Shown here in pieces: positions 16,324 to 24,115 of a stretch of 64,000 nucleotides of DNA (position 1 is its first letter; every line of letters begins with the position of its first letter). The position numbers and the translations under genes were made by a program. Source of the stretch: Candidatus Mnemosynella biddleae (GTDB taxonomy: Archaea > Halobacteriota > Archaeoglobi > Mnemosynellales > Mnemosynellaceae); assembly GCA_002011165.2 (NCBI GenBank), contig MTMI02000001.1, positions 75,575-139,574 on the forward strand. The letters are read 5' to 3'. Under the pieces are notes generated by a model. The model had not been told where the DNA came from. It made no database searches and saw nothing but the letters and a program-made list of their open reading frames with translations.

Positions 16324-18233
16324 AAGTCGTTGCTCTTGTAGGTCAGCCAAATAGCGGAAAAAGCACGATTTTTAATCAAATTGCTGGATACAAGTCAATT
16401 ATCTCCAATTTTCCAGGGACTACTGTTGAATTCATAACTTCTGAAGTAAAAATGGAAGAATCTTTTATGATAGTTGACCTCCCTGGAAGCTACTCTCTCT
16501 CCTCAACAGATGAAGCTGAGAGTGAGACGAGAAAATTTTTGATGCAGGGTAATGCTGATGTCGTTGTAAATGTTGTAGACGCGAGCAGTCTTATGAGGAG
16601 CCTAAATCTCACAATTGAACTCATTGAATTTGGGATCCCCCTTGTTCTGTGTTTGAACATGATGGATGAAGCAAGAAGAAAAGGCATAGAGATAAACGTG
16701 GATTGCCTTTCTAAAGAGCTTGGTGTTCCTGTAATCCCAACAGTCGCCACAAGAGGAGAGGGTATTAAAAAGCTCTTTGAATTTGCCCTGAGAGTTGCAG
16801 AGGAGAGGAAAACTCCGGAGAGAATCTTGAACTACAGTAAAGATGTCGAAAAGATCGTAAAAAAAGCCGAAGAACTCGTAAAAGAGGTTTTTCCAGATAA
16901 TTTCATTGTTTCGAGGAGATTTCTAGCAATAAAAGCTCTTGAAGGTGACGAAGAGATTCATGAACTAATAAAAGATAAGAGAAGGTTGGAAGAGCTTAGG
17001 AGAGAGATAGAAGAGTCCCATGGAAAGCCTTCTGACGTCGTGGTTGCTTCAGAAAGACATTCTCTTGCCCTTCATCTCTTCTCAAAATGTGTAAAGGTGG
17101 AGAGAGGATCTAAAAAAGACTTCAGAGAAAGAATTGATGAGATTCTCACTCATAAGTATTTGGGATTCCTTGTAGCCGGTCTTGTGCTCTATTTATTATT
17201 CTTCTCAGTATTTTCAATAGGAGGAATTATGGAAGAACGCCTTATGGAGTTTTTCGAGACTTTCTCTTATGAAATACTGAGAAATTTTCCAGAAGAGTCC
17301 TCGGAATACGTGTTGCTTAACGGACTTCTCTTGGGAATTTCTGGTGGAATAGCCATAGTTCTTCCATATCTCATTCCCTTCCTCCTCTTTCTTGCAATCC
17401 TCGAAGATGTGGGTTATATTCCACGAGTGGCATTTCTTTTGGATGGTGCTTTCCACAAAATGGGGCTTCACGGGGGAGCTATCATCCCACTTGTTCTCGG
17501 ATACGGATGTAGCGTTCCTGCTGTCATGGCCACGAGAACGATCGGATCGAGAAGTGAGAGGATTGTTGTAACTGCTCTTTCTGTTATGATTCCATGCTCT
17601 GCGAGAACTGTTGTTATCTTGGGACTCGTTGGACATTTCATAGGACTTTACGCAGCACTTCTCGTTTATTTCCTTAATCTAGCAGTAATAGTAGTCGCGG
17701 GCTTTTTCATGAGTAAAACTGTTTACGGAGATATTTTTGGACTTATCATGGAAATTCCTCCCCTCAGAGTTCCTTCTTTTAAAAATGTACTTCTGAAGAC
17801 GTGGTTGAGAGCAAGAGAATTCGTTGTAATCGCCTTTCCAATTCTCATCGCTGGAAGTGCGTTCCTATCTCTCATTGAGTTTTACAGATTAGACGGCTAC
17901 GTGAATCTACTTTTCGCTCCGCTAACCTCTCTTCTCGGACTTCCAAGCAATGTTGGAATGACGCTGATATTTGGAATATTGAGAAAGGAGTTAACCTTAA
18001 TTATGTTGACTCAAATAATGGGGACCTATGACCTCTCTTCTGTTCTCTCAAATGCTCAGATTATGAGCTTTGCAATTTTCACAACATTTTATATTCCCTG
18101 TCTTGCAACGATTGGCGTTATGATGAGAGAAATAGGAAAGAAATACACCTTATACACTATTCTCATGACCTTCTCAATTGCAACTGTTCTTGGAGCTCTT
18201 GCAAGAATTCTTCTGAGCTTCAATTTCCATTAA
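16320..18233 (+). CDS. feoB: FeoB ferrous iron transporter
   Basis: A 637-residue protein with an N-terminal G domain: G1 GQPNSGKS at residues 7-14, switch region FPGTTVEF, G3 DLPGSYS and G4 NMMDE. A helical GDI-like segment follows, then about 8-10 membrane helices with the Gate motifs around LGYGCSVPAVMATRTI and IPCSARTVVILG. It imports Fe(II) driven by GTPase-coupled conformational change. The TTG start overlaps the feoA stop. The 3' end overlaps the convergent Nudix gene by 60 nt, an unusually long overlap here. Confidence 0.95.
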   Translation: MKVVALVGQPNSGKSTIFNQIAGYKSIISNFPGTTVEFITSEVKMEESFMIVDLPGSYSLSSTDEAESETRKFLMQGNADVVVNVVDASSLMRSLNLTIELIEFGIPLVLCLNMMDEARRKGIEINVDCLSKELGVPVIPTVATRGEGIKKLFEFALRVAEERKTPERILNYSKDVEKIVKKAEELVKEVFPDNFIVSRRFLAIKALEGDEEIHELIKDKRRLEELRREIEESHGKPSDVVVASERHSLALHLFSKCVKVERGSKKDFRERIDEILTHKYLGFLVAGLVLYLLFFSVFSIGGIMEERLMEFFETFSYEILRNFPEESSEYVLLNGLLLGISGGIAIVLPYLIPFLLFLAILEDVGYIPRVAFLLDGAFHKMGLHGGAIIPLVLGYGCSVPAVMATRTIGSRSERIVVTALSVMIPCSARTVVILGLVGHFIGLYAALLVYFLNLAVIVVAGFFMSKTVYGDIFGLIMEIPPLRVPSFKNVLLKTWLRAREFVVIAFPILIAGSAFLSLIEFYRLDGYVNLLFAPLTSLLGLPSNVGMTLIFGILRKELTLIMLTQIMGTYDLSSVLSNAQIMSFAIFTTFYIPCLATIGVMMREIGKKYTLYTILMTFSIATVLGALARILLSFNFH

Positions 18234-18764
18234 AGCCATATCTGTAAGAAAAACCCGATATGTGAGGCCCCCTGAATTAGAGTTCAAGAGAGCTTCTCTT
18301 ATTTTCCCTTTCAGATCTTCTAGTGAAACTAAAAAAACTCTTCTGATTTCATTTTTGTCAACTGGATTTAAAGAGCCTCCAATAGCACGGGCTGTAAAAA
18401 CATGTGAGATCCAACTCTTTTCTTTATCACCACAAATGAAATTTGCGTGTATTCTGAGAAGATATCTCTCCAATTCAATCTTCAATCCAGTTTCTTCCCA
18501 AGCTTCTCGAAGAGCTGCAATCGCAAGTGATTCGTCTGGTTTAACTCCGCCACTCGGAGCTCTGGAAACACCTAGAGGATGAGTGTGTTTCTCAATCACA
18601 ACAACTTTATTATTAAAAAAGATGAAGAGAGTCACATCTTCTTTTCTACCATCTTTTCTCATGCTTTCCACAAGATTTCTGAACTCCCGAGGATGCATGA
18701 AGCCAACATAGTAGAGATCTTTTGGTTTTCCGTATTTCTTCTCTAAAATTTCAATATCTCTCAT
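18174..18764 (-). CDS. Nudix hydrolase
   Basis: A 196-residue protein whose Nudix box GGVKPDESLAIAALREAWEE followed by TGL matches GX5EX7REUXEEXGU completely. Nudix enzymes cleave nucleoside diphosphates linked to another moiety; the substrate cannot be read here. It is the second gene of a two-gene unit with a small winged-helix protein (4-nt ATGA overlap). Its last 60 nt run antisense to the end of feoB, so mutual effects on expression are possible. Confidence 0.88.
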   Translation of the reverse strand: MRDIEILEKKYGKPKDLYYVGFMHPREFRNLVESMRKDGRKEDVTLFIFFNNKVVVIEKHTHPLGVSRAPSGGVKPDESLAIAALREAWEETGLKIELERYLLRIHANFICGDKEKSWISHVFTARAIGGSLNPVDKNEIRRVFLVSLEDLKGKIREALLNSNSGGLTYRVFLTDMALMEIEAQKNSCKSSKNSCN

Positions 18765-19003
18765 AAACCTCTCAACTTTGCGAGAGCTTTCAAAGCATCT
18801 TCTGTAAGCGAGAAAGTTCCGTTTTCTTCATTCACAACTCCTTGATTTTTCATCTCGCTTAAAATTCTTCTGAGAATTACTTCAGGAATTCTCGTAATTT
18901 TGGAGATCTCCTGAAGCTTCATACTTCCAGATACCAGTGTCTCAACTATTTTCTCCCTTTTAGGGTTTCCTGTGATGTAACCAATGAGATCGCTCATGTT
19001 CAT
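18761..19003 (-). CDS. Small winged-helix regulator-like protein
   Basis: An 80-residue protein: GYITGNPKREKIVETL, a helix-turn-helix span (MKLQEISKITRIPEVILRRI) and a wing with NGTFSLTEDA. This is the archaeal single-wHTH type seen in many transcription regulators. ATG at 19003 is chosen over a longer frame that would read antisense through the SRP RNA gene. Its leftward TATA-like stretch at 19033-19045 is shared, on the other strand, with the SRP RNA promoter. It overlaps and probably coexpresses with the Nudix gene. Confidence 0.7.
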   Translation of the reverse strand: MNMSDLIGYITGNPKREKIVETLVSGSMKLQEISKITRIPEVILRRILSEMKNQGVVNEENGTFSLTEDALKALAKLRGL

Positions 19004-19032
19004 CACATCCGATGAATTTATTAGAGTGAGAT

Positions 19033-19045
19033 GATAATATAAGTA
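19033..19045. promoter_or_regulatory. Shared bidirectional TATA region (SRP RNA / wHTH gene)
   Basis: gataatataagta is AT-rich on both strands. It lies about 15-20 nt upstream of the SRP RNA 5' end rightward and about 30-40 nt upstream of the wHTH ATG leftward. No other TATA candidate exists in the 47-nt gap. Confidence 0.4.
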
Positions 19046-19050
19046 TCTCT

Positions 19051-19365
19051 GGTGGGCTAGCCCGGGTGGCTCGGCGTCACCTGTAACCCGAAATCGCCGA
19101 TATGCGGGGGGCGAAGTCTGAGGGCGTCGGACTGACATTCGGGAAGTCCCCATCTGAAACGAGGAGTCTCCGTCCCGCTGGGTCGGTGTGTGATGGAGGG
19201 GCTATCTGGAAAGATGGTTCCTCCATCTTAACTGCGCGCACCGGTTCAGGCCCGGAAGGGAGCAGACCAAAGCGCAGGCAACCGGCGCTTGCGGGGGTGC
19301 GGAGATGAGGATCGATGGGGAGGAACTTCCTGAGTGTCAGTCCGGCCACCGAGGACGTGCCCACT
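19051..19365 (+). ncRNA. ffs: 7S signal recognition particle RNA
   Basis: An archaeal SRP RNA of about 315 nt. The 5' GGTGGGC pairs with 3' GCCCACT to close the molecule. The Alu part contains TGTAAC. A helix 6 hairpin with a GGAA tetraloop is at about 19203-19216. The helix 8 SRP54 site (TTCAGGCC, GGAAGG, AGCAG) spans about 19243-19268. It scaffolds SRP19 and SRP54 for membrane targeting. Very GC-rich against its surroundings, as expected for a thermophile. Ends are approximate. Confidence 0.95.
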
Positions 19366-19371
19366 AAAAAA

Positions 19372-19455
19372 GTCGGGGTAGCCAAGTGGCTAAGGCGCGG
19401 GTCTGCTAAACCCGTGGCGCTTCGCGCCGCGAGGGTTCAAATCCCTCCCCCGACG
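19372..19455 (+). tRNA. tRNA-Ser (anticodon GCT)
   Basis: Acceptor GTCGGGG pairs with CCCCGAC. The anticodon loop CTGCTAA lies between CGGGT and ACCCG. A long variable arm (GGCGCTTCGCGCC) is typical of serine tRNA. The T-arm is GGGTTCAAATCCC. It begins 6 nt after the SRP RNA with no promoter of its own, so the two are almost certainly cotranscribed. Confidence 0.95.
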
Positions 19456-19622
19456 TGATTTTCCCTCCCTACTTATCTTTCTCCAAAAATACTCAATATG
19501 CCACCGTTCACGGATATGTTTTAGGAGGAATTTCTCTATTAAAGACTAAAAAGAAAGTGATTGTGGATGTAACCCACTCTTCAAAGAGACGAATAGTCTC
19601 CCAGAAGCGGTTGAAGTTGTAA
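19455..19622 (+). other. Possible decayed ORF at the tRNA-Ser 3' end
   Basis: An open frame of 55 codons starts with GTG on the last tRNA base and ends at TAA 19620. It reads with plausible composition (YATVHGYVLGGISLLKTKKK, then VIVDVTHSSKRR). Further lysine/arginine-rich, coding-like text continues past the stop in the same direction. I recognise no family. It may be the remnant of something inserted at the tRNA end, or chance. The rest of 19623-19769 shows only AT-rich promoter-like sequence. Confidence 0.2.
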
Positions 19623-19769
19623 TTCACGAAGTACTTGAAGAGAATTGAAGGACGTGGGAAGAGCAAGTCAGTGAGGTGGTCAGAGATTCTCAAGTGCCAT
19701 AAAATGTTATTTTTCCGTGTTTTCGATAAAATTTTTAAAAAGAAGTTCGCAATACTCTAACGATCAAAT

Positions 19770-20084
19770 ATGTTTGACGTGATCTTCATAATGCTAATAG
19801 GAGCAATTTTCGTGATTGTTGGATATCTCGTGAAATTCAAAGAAATGGTAGGCTTTATTCCGGGATATGATCCAGAATACTACGAAAATACAAAAATGAT
19901 GACAAACATAATGGGGATTGCCTACATGCTCATAGGGATCATAACTATTGGAATGGCACCATACATGGTGAAGGGTGTTCTTTTCTATCTTAGAATCTGG
20001 CTCTTGTTGATTGGTACTGTCCTTATCTCCGCTTTTATACTATCATCAAAATATGGAGTTGTGAAAAATGAGGACAGACGTTAG
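19770..20084 (+). CDS. DUF3784-like small membrane protein
   Basis: A 104-residue protein with three hydrophobic segments: residues 3-21, about 46-65 and about 72-91. Between the first two is a short soluble loop FKEMVGFIPGYDPEYYENTK. The layout resembles the DUF3784 family of small membrane proteins of unknown role. The assignment rests on the overall pattern and is tentative. It overlaps the next small membrane gene by 17 nt. Confidence 0.6.
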   Translation: MFDVIFIMLIGAIFVIVGYLVKFKEMVGFIPGYDPEYYENTKMMTNIMGIAYMLIGIITIGMAPYMVKGVLFYLRIWLLLIGTVLISAFILSSKYGVVKNEDRR

Positions 20085-20232
20085 TATTCTGATCTTCGTT
20101 GCGGTTTTCTTCCTTCTTCTAGCAGGATACGCATATATTCAGGATTGGGGGACTCCGAGAGTTACAGGAAGCATTCTGATAGCCATAGGTTTTCTGTTAG
20201 AGGCATATCGAAGAGATTCCCTCGAATTATGA
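20068..20232 (+). CDS. Two-helix membrane protein (54 aa)
   Basis: A short frame starting at the ATG inside the end of the DUF3784-like gene. Residues about 6-23 (ILIFVAVFFLLLAGYAYI) and 34-45 are hydrophobic, separated by QDWGTPRVTG, and the tail is charged. No family is recognised. The 17-nt overlap with the upstream gene suggests a two-gene membrane complex. Its last 6 nt overlap the convergent dehydrogenase gene. Confidence 0.55.
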   Translation: MRTDVSILIFVAVFFLLLAGYAYIQDWGTPRVTGSILIAIGFLLEAYRRDSLEL

Positions 20233-21198
20233 GATGATTTCTTTGTTAACTAGATTTGGAGGTATTTCTCCTTTCAGAGCAGTTATTAGATTTTTCGCTG
20301 CAGTAACAGCCATTTTGGTTCTGGTCTCTACGGTAGCACTTCCAATGTGTGGAAGAAGAGTAACGAAGTTTTCCATTTTCTTCAGCTCTTCGTGAACTGC
20401 GGGTTCAAATTCATAAACATCCAACCCTGCTCCACGAATCCAGCCCCTTTTCAGAGCCCATACGAGATCATCTTCTTTTACAATAGGACCTCTCGCTGTA
20501 TTTATGAGAAAAGCTGTTCTCTTCATCTTCCTGAGTTCATCTTTCGTGAACCGGTGTCTCGTTTCTTCCGTTAAAGGAACATGAATTGTCAAAAAATCAC
20601 TCCTTTCGAGAAGTTCGTCGAATGAGACAAATTGTGCACCTATTTCCTTCTCAGCTATCTCATTTCTTTTCACATCGTGATAAATGACCTCCATATTGAA
20701 CCCGAATTTACCTCTTCTAGCAACCGCAAGTCCAATTCTTCCCATTCCATAAATTCCAAGTGTCTTTCCATAAACATCGTAACCCAAGAATCCAAAAATG
20801 TCCCATCCTCTGAACTTTCCTTCTCTGACGAATCTATCCGCTTCGGTGACTCTTCTTGCGGTGCTCAAAATCAGAGCAAATGTAAGATCTGCGGTTGTTT
20901 CGGTCAAAACATCCGGCGTGTTTGTGACCATGATTCTCCGTTTCGTTGCAGTTTTAACATCTATGTTATCATATCCTACTGCAACATTTGCGATGACCTT
21001 AAGATTTTTCGCTGATTCTATGACTTCTCGATCGAATATATCGGTTAGAAGACAGAGGACTCCATCTTTATCTTTTATTCTTTCGATTAGTTCTTCTTTG
21101 CTTAATTTTCCTTCTTTATTGTACTCAATCTCCAAAGAATTTGCCTTAAGAAGTCTTATAGCCTCTTCAGGTATTTTCTGAGTAACAAGGACTTTCAT
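20227..21198 (-). CDS. gyaR: Glyoxylate/hydroxypyruvate reductase-like 2-hydroxyacid dehydrogenase
   Basis: A 323-residue D-isomer-specific 2-hydroxyacid dehydrogenase. It has the NAD(P) motif GMGRIG, NVAVGYDNID near the substrate site, INTARGPIVKEDDL, and the catalytic-His region LLPHIGSATVETR. The length and GYDNID/PHIGSAT combination fit archaeal glyoxylate reductases. Physiological substrate may be glyoxylate, hydroxypyruvate or another 2-oxoacid. The acetolactate synthase-like gene ends 17 nt upstream on the same strand, so the two are likely cotranscribed. Confidence 0.82.
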   Translation of the reverse strand: MKVLVTQKIPEEAIRLLKANSLEIEYNKEGKLSKEELIERIKDKDGVLCLLTDIFDREVIESAKNLKVIANVAVGYDNIDVKTATKRRIMVTNTPDVLTETTADLTFALILSTARRVTEADRFVREGKFRGWDIFGFLGYDVYGKTLGIYGMGRIGLAVARRGKFGFNMEVIYHDVKRNEIAEKEIGAQFVSFDELLERSDFLTIHVPLTEETRHRFTKDELRKMKRTAFLINTARGPIVKEDDLVWALKRGWIRGAGLDVYEFEPAVHEELKKMENFVTLLPHIGSATVETRTKMAVTAAKNLITALKGEIPPNLVNKEIIS

Positions 21199-21215
21199 GG
21201 CAATGCCTCCAGAGA

Positions 21216-22895
21216 TTAATTCTCAGTAGAGAACTCTTTAATATTTTCGATATTCGTACCCATCGAAGCAAATTCATCTGGAGATATCTGAACTTCTATT
21301 ATCACCGTTTTTTCGAGTTTCCATACTTTTCTTAGAACTTCCTTCAGCTCTTTCAAATCTTCAACTTTAATGTGCTCAGCTCCAAAAGCTCTGGCAAAGT
21401 TCTTAAAATCCACACTTCTACCATCTAGTTCAAGATTCACCTCATATTCATATCCGTAGAGATAGATCTGAGATTGTCTTATCAGTCCGAGATGTCTATT
21501 GTTGAGGAGGAGAATGATAATTGGAAGATTGTACTTTACTGAAGTGGCTATTTCCATCCCCATGAAAAGTATTCCTCCATCTCCTACGATTGAAACAACA
21601 GTTTTCTCTGGATTGGCAGCTTTTGCTCCTACTGCTGCAGGAATTTCAAATCCCAAGGTTCCCGCCCCACCAGAGAGTATGTAACTTCTCTCCCCGTGAA
21701 CTTTGAGGAATTGTCCTGCCCATATTTGGTTTAAACCGCACCCTAATGTGAAGATTGTATCCTTTGGAAGAGTTTCTGAAATGATTTCGAATAGCTTCTT
21801 CGGATAAGAATTTGGCTCTTCAATCTCATCCAAGATTTCAGAATGCCAGATTCTTTTTCTTTCTGGAAGGACTCTCAGAATTTCATCGAGAAATTCTTTT
21901 GCATCACTCACAACTCCAAGATCGATGGAGAAATTCTTTCCTATCTCTTTTGGATCAACATCCACCTGAAGAAATTTTTTGCCTTTAGTATAAACTGAGA
22001 CTTCACCCGTATGTCTGTCAGAAAAACGACATCCCACTGCAATCACGAGATCTGCGTGTTTAAAGACATGATTTCCTCTTAAAGAGTGGCATTGGGTTCC
22101 CACGTTTCCGATATAGAGTGGGTGATTTGGAGGGATTGCTCCTTTGGCCATGTTAGTTGTAACAATGGGGGCTTTCAGCTTTTCCGCAAGTTTAACGATC
22201 TGTTGAGTTGCAGTTGAGAGAATGACGCCATGACCTACAAGCACTATTGGACGGCGAGAGGAAGATATCATTTCCACTGCCATCTTTATAATTTCCTTTT
22301 CTCCTGATGGCCTTCTACCTTTTAATTCGAATGATGAAATTTGATGATAGTGTGTGATTGCTTTTTGAACGTCGAGAGGTATATCTATGAGGACTGGCCC
22401 AGGTCTTCCGCTTTTCGCTATTATGAAAGCTCTTTGAAAAATTTGAGGTGCTCTTTCGGGAGAGAGAACAAGAAAACTGGCTTTCGTTACAGATTTTGCG
22501 ATTTCCACTATTTTTACTTCCTGAAATGCATCGGTTTCGAGCTTCCAACTCTCAACCTCTCCGGTTATTGCGATAAGAGGTATCGAATCTGCGTAAGCTG
22601 TGTAGAGTCCAGTAATCAGATTTGTTGCAGCCGGTCCAGAGGTTGTAAGGCAAACACCTATTTTTCCGCTAGATCGAGCATGTCCGTCTGCAGCGTGAAT
22701 TGCACCTTCCTCGTGTCTCGTTGTTATGTGTTTTATCGAAGATTTAGCAAGATGTTTGTAAATAGGAAGAACTGCAGCTCCAGGAATTCCAAAAACAACC
22801 TCAACATTATTCTCTTCAAGTATTCTCACAAGAGCTTCTGCAACTTCAATCTTCTCATAATTCGCACTCTGAGTTTCCACTGCTTTTGCTTCCAT
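21216..22895 (-). CDS. Acetolactate synthase large-subunit-like TPP enzyme
   Basis: A 559-residue three-domain TPP enzyme. The catalytic glutamate is in TTRHEEGAIHAADGHA, so it is not a glyoxylate carboligase, which has Val there. The TPP motif is GDGGILFMGMEIATSVKYN ending in NN. The middle domain resembles the FAD-binding domain of acetolactate synthase. No ACT-type small subunit (ilvN) or ilvC adjoins. It may be a catabolic or unassigned paralogue, paired with the hydroxyacid reductase downstream. ATG at 22895 follows GGTGG; a longer frame to 22916 lacks support. Confidence 0.75.
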   Translation of the reverse strand: MEAKAVETQSANYEKIEVAEALVRILEENNVEVVFGIPGAAVLPIYKHLAKSSIKHITTRHEEGAIHAADGHARSSGKIGVCLTTSGPAATNLITGLYTAYADSIPLIAITGEVESWKLETDAFQEVKIVEIAKSVTKASFLVLSPERAPQIFQRAFIIAKSGRPGPVLIDIPLDVQKAITHYHQISSFELKGRRPSGEKEIIKMAVEMISSSRRPIVLVGHGVILSTATQQIVKLAEKLKAPIVTTNMAKGAIPPNHPLYIGNVGTQCHSLRGNHVFKHADLVIAVGCRFSDRHTGEVSVYTKGKKFLQVDVDPKEIGKNFSIDLGVVSDAKEFLDEILRVLPERKRIWHSEILDEIEEPNSYPKKLFEIISETLPKDTIFTLGCGLNQIWAGQFLKVHGERSYILSGGAGTLGFEIPAAVGAKAANPEKTVVSIVGDGGILFMGMEIATSVKYNLPIIILLLNNRHLGLIRQSQIYLYGYEYEVNLELDGRSVDFKNFARAFGAEHIKVEDLKELKEVLRKVWKLEKTVIIEVQISPDEFASMGTNIENIKEFSTEN

Positions 22896-23039
22896 GTTTT
22901 TCCACCTTTTATGCAAATTTATTACATTGGATATTTAAACTTTCTGATGTAAAATATCATAATTATAAATTGATAATGTTAATTAATGACAGACACTAAC
23001 AGAAAACATGAAATAGGTTTAAAGATAGGAAGAGAATTG

Positions 23040-23603
23040 ATGATAAAAGCCGTGATATTCGATCTTGATGGTACTCTCACAGAATTTAACATAAGAATAG
23101 ATGAGATTAAGAGGATTCTCGGATGTAGAGGGCCTCTTCTCGAATTTTTGATGATGTTAGAGGAGGATGAGAGAAGGAGAGCCGAGGAGATGTTAAGAAG
23201 GGAGGAGATGAGAGCTGCGGAAGAATGTAGATTGAGAGAAGATGTAAAAGAGGTTCTTAGAGAGTTGAAAAAGAGGGGTCTGAAGCTTGCAATACTCACA
23301 AGAAATAACAAAGATGCCGTCGAGAGAGTCTTGAAGAGATTTAACCTGAGTTTTGATGCTATTTCTACAAGAGATGATGGAGATTTTAAACCTTCGAGGA
23401 AAGCGGTTGAGAGACTCCTGAGAGATCTTCGAGTTTCCAGAGAAGAGGTTATTTTTATTGGAGATCACGAAATAGATAAAATCTGCGGAGAGATTGCTAA
23501 AGTAAAAACTCTGATAATAGGAGAAGATATAAAGTGTTTGAAGGAGTTAATTCAAGTAGTGGAGAATGAGAATTACCGTCCTCTATCAGGAGAACGAGTT
23601 TGA
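23040..23603 (+). CDS. HAD-family hydrolase
   Basis: A 187-residue haloacid dehalogenase-type phosphatase. Motif I is VIFDLDGTLTEF, motif II LAILTRNNKD, the motif III lysine is in DFKPSRKAV, and motif IV is FIGDHEID. The architecture resembles phosphoglycolate phosphatase-like HADs. The substrate is unknown. ATG 23040 has GGAAGAG upstream. An in-frame ATG at 22986 would add 18 residues and lies near leaderless distance from a TATA-like aattataaatt, so the start is uncertain. It overlaps the next gene by 38 nt. Confidence 0.8.
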   Translation: MIKAVIFDLDGTLTEFNIRIDEIKRILGCRGPLLEFLMMLEEDERRRAEEMLRREEMRAAEECRLREDVKEVLRELKKRGLKLAILTRNNKDAVERVLKRFNLSFDAISTRDDGDFKPSRKAVERLLRDLRVSREEVIFIGDHEIDKICGEIAKVKTLIIGEDIKCLKELIQVVENENYRPLSGERV

Positions 23604-24096
23604 AGATTACGAGAAAAGAGAAATAGAGGAGAGATTGAATTCTTTCGGTCTAGAGGTTGAAGGAGATGTTAAACTGATTAAATCGGCGAAAAAAGAGATT
23701 AGATTAATAAGAGTGGAGATCTTTAAAAGACTTCCAAAGTTTTTGAAACAGATTTTTTACGCCTATGCAAGGAGAATTTATCCAAGATGCAGATACTACG
23801 TGAGTCTCAGGAGGGTCAGAGAGAGCTACTGGATTGACGTGATAGGAATTTTCGAAGAGATTTACAAATATGCAATTGAAGAAGAAAAGAAAAACGTCGT
23901 TTTCGTTGTTAAGATGCCAATTGTAAGAGCTTTCGATCTGAAAATGGATGGAGGACTCTCTTATTCATTAAGAGACGTGAATCTTGCTATTTGTGGTTCT
24001 GAATCAATTGAAGATCTTGTAAAATTAATCATTCACGAAATTTGGCACTGGAGGATTTTCCGTGGCTGGAAAGATTTAATAAAGAGAGTTCAATAA
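23566..24096 (+). CDS. Uncharacterised HExxH-motif protein
   Basis: A 176-residue protein with no recognised family. The only signature is HEIWH at about residues 157-161, followed by WRIFRGW. This is the pattern of a zinc metalloprotease active helix placed very near the C-terminus. The middle is rich in aromatic and basic residues (FYAYARRIYPRCRYY). No signal peptide or membrane helix is visible. The start lies within the HAD gene (38-nt overlap), so the two are coexpressed. A third zinc ligand is not obvious, so protease activity is speculative. Confidence 0.65.
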   Translation: MRITVLYQENEFEDYEKREIEERLNSFGLEVEGDVKLIKSAKKEIRLIRVEIFKRLPKFLKQIFYAYARRIYPRCRYYVSLRRVRESYWIDVIGIFEEIYKYAIEEEKKNVVFVVKMPIVRAFDLKMDGGLSYSLRDVNLAICGSESIEDLVKLIIHEIWHWRIFRGWKDLIKRVQ

Positions 24097-24115
24097 TTCA
24101 TTTGAGGTGTTTGCG

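Noticed and set aside
19508..19693. 61-codon minus-strand frame downstream of tRNA-Ser
   Set aside because: No start context or family; the plus-strand frames look at least as coding-like.
21216..22895. Assignment as glyoxylate carboligase because of the adjacent glyoxylate reductase-like gene
   Set aside because: The catalytic Glu (RHEEGA) is present; carboligase has Val at that position.
22341..22952. 203-codon open frame antisense to the acetolactate synthase-like gene
   Set aside because: Cysteine/serine-rich nonsense composition opposite a clear TPP enzyme.
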